A DNA stretch of 45,372 nucleotides from Ruminiclostridium sp. (GTDB taxonomy: Bacteria > Bacillota > Clostridia > Oscillospirales > Ruminococcaceae): positions 1 through 45,372 of the forward strand of contig JAEEJW010000199.1 of assembly GCA_016282095.1 (NCBI GenBank). The letters run 5' to 3'. A program made the translations under genes and the position numbers. The notes under the pieces are model-generated. The model was given only the letters and a program-made list of their open reading frames with translations, was not told the DNA's origin and did not search any database. Below, piece after piece: positions 45,104 through 45,372 of the stretch; position 1 is the first letter of the stretch, and the number at the start of each line of letters is the position of its first letter.

Positions 45104-45372
45104 ATGGCAAGTTTATCGCTGAAGCATATCTATAAAATATATCCGAACGGATTTGAAGCAGTGAAGGATTTCAATCTCGAAGTGGAAGACAAGGAGTTCA
45201 TCATCTTTGTAGGCCCTTCGGGCTGCGGCAAGTCCACGACTCTGCGAATGATAGCAGGGCTTGAGGATATATCGGACGGTGAATTCCTGATAGACGGAAA
45301 GATAATGAATGATGTGGAACCGAAGGATCGCGATATCGCTATGGTATTCCAGAACTATGCGCTCTATCCTCA
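45104..45372 (+). CDS. msmX: MsmX/UgpC-type sugar ABC transporter ATPase (partial, cut by window end)
   Basis: Only the first 89 codons are in the window. Walker A is GPSGCGKST, the lead-in [16 protein letters not shown] matches the MalK/MsmX/UgpC family, and the Q-loop VFQNYALYP is present. In Firmicutes one MsmX-type ATPase often energises several sugar importers, so it may serve both permease pairs of this locus, which have no other ATPase. GGAGG precedes the ATG by nine bases, and the gap to the GH43 gene is 22 bases, so it ends or continues the operon. Confidence 0.93.
   Translation, partial: MASLSLKHIYKIYPNGFEAVKDFNLEVEDKEFIIFVGPSGCGKSTTLRMIAGLEDISDGEFLIDGKIMNDVEPKDRDIAMVFQNYALYP

Overview
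This window most resembles a Gram-positive Clostridia genome of the Ruminococcus / Oscillospiraceae type, probably a gut or rumen plant-fibre degrader. That is an inference from gene content (arabinan and xylose catabolism, MsmX/MalFG-type importers, DUF5696 and NHL/Yip1 transporter-linked proteins, a LytTR-DUF3021-ABC cassette), strong Shine-Dalgarno sites, several TTG/GTG starts and near-consensus sigma-A promoters with 17-18 bp spacers. No rRNA or tRNA gene is visible to confirm it.

Layout. (1) 1-3100: one end of a mobile element: a small coiled-coil accessory gene, a TnpW-type gene and a large serine recombinase with its own consensus promoter. A 580-bp non-coding stretch follows, with a terminator, a 110-bp direct repeat, a GC-rich hairpin and a 27-bp tandem repeat. 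(2) 3103-6192: a minus-strand pair (GAF-GGEEF diguanylate cyclase and metallo-beta-lactamase-fold hydrolase), divergent from an NTP_transf_5 gene. (3) 6249-8792: a LytTR regulator, DUF3021 membrane protein and ABC-2 exporter operon, preceded by a 13-bp direct repeat with a 21-bp period. (4) 8848-10500: xylulokinase xylB on the minus strand, with a consensus promoter, a 21-bp-period direct repeat upstream and a perfect palindrome downstream of it. (5) 10641-13992: two zinc-ribbon membrane-associated proteins and an SPFH protein with zinc-ribbon tail, resembling in order the Bacillus YdjG-YdjH-YdjI membrane-stress proteins. (6) 14040-20197: a 2003-residue secreted repeat protein. (7) 20325-21245: a YhhN-family membrane protein.

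(8) 21367-45372 (window edge) is an arabinan / arabino-oligosaccharide utilisation locus. A central AraC-family regulator gene (26435) lies between two arms. The minus arm encodes a GH127 beta-L-arabinofuranosidase, a GH51 alpha-L-arabinofuranosidase and a membrane GGDEF protein. The plus arm is an apparent 18-kb operon: GH43 arabinanase lipoprotein, small membrane protein, a very large solute-binding protein, MalF/MalG permeases, NHL-TPR-Yip1 membrane protein, DUF5696 protein, a second MalF/MalG pair, a second solute-binding lipoprotein, a LamG-like lipoprotein, an intracellular GH43 and the start of an MsmX-type ATPase. Surface enzymes and lectin-like proteins would trim and bind arabinan, two importer pairs may share the one ATPase, and the cytoplasmic GH43, GH51 and GH127 enzymes would release arabinose. 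Xylulokinase could take up the pentose flow, though no arabinose isomerase is in view.

The strongest new observation is regulatory. A 33-bp tandem-half-site element (half-sites 21 bp apart, 28/33 identities between copies) abuts the -35 box of both arms. The araC-like gene and the minus arm also share one symmetrical -10 box. Other points of interest are a ladder of mutually exclusive RNA hairpins ahead of the second GH43 gene, and the double-importer / NHL-Yip1 / DUF5696 module.
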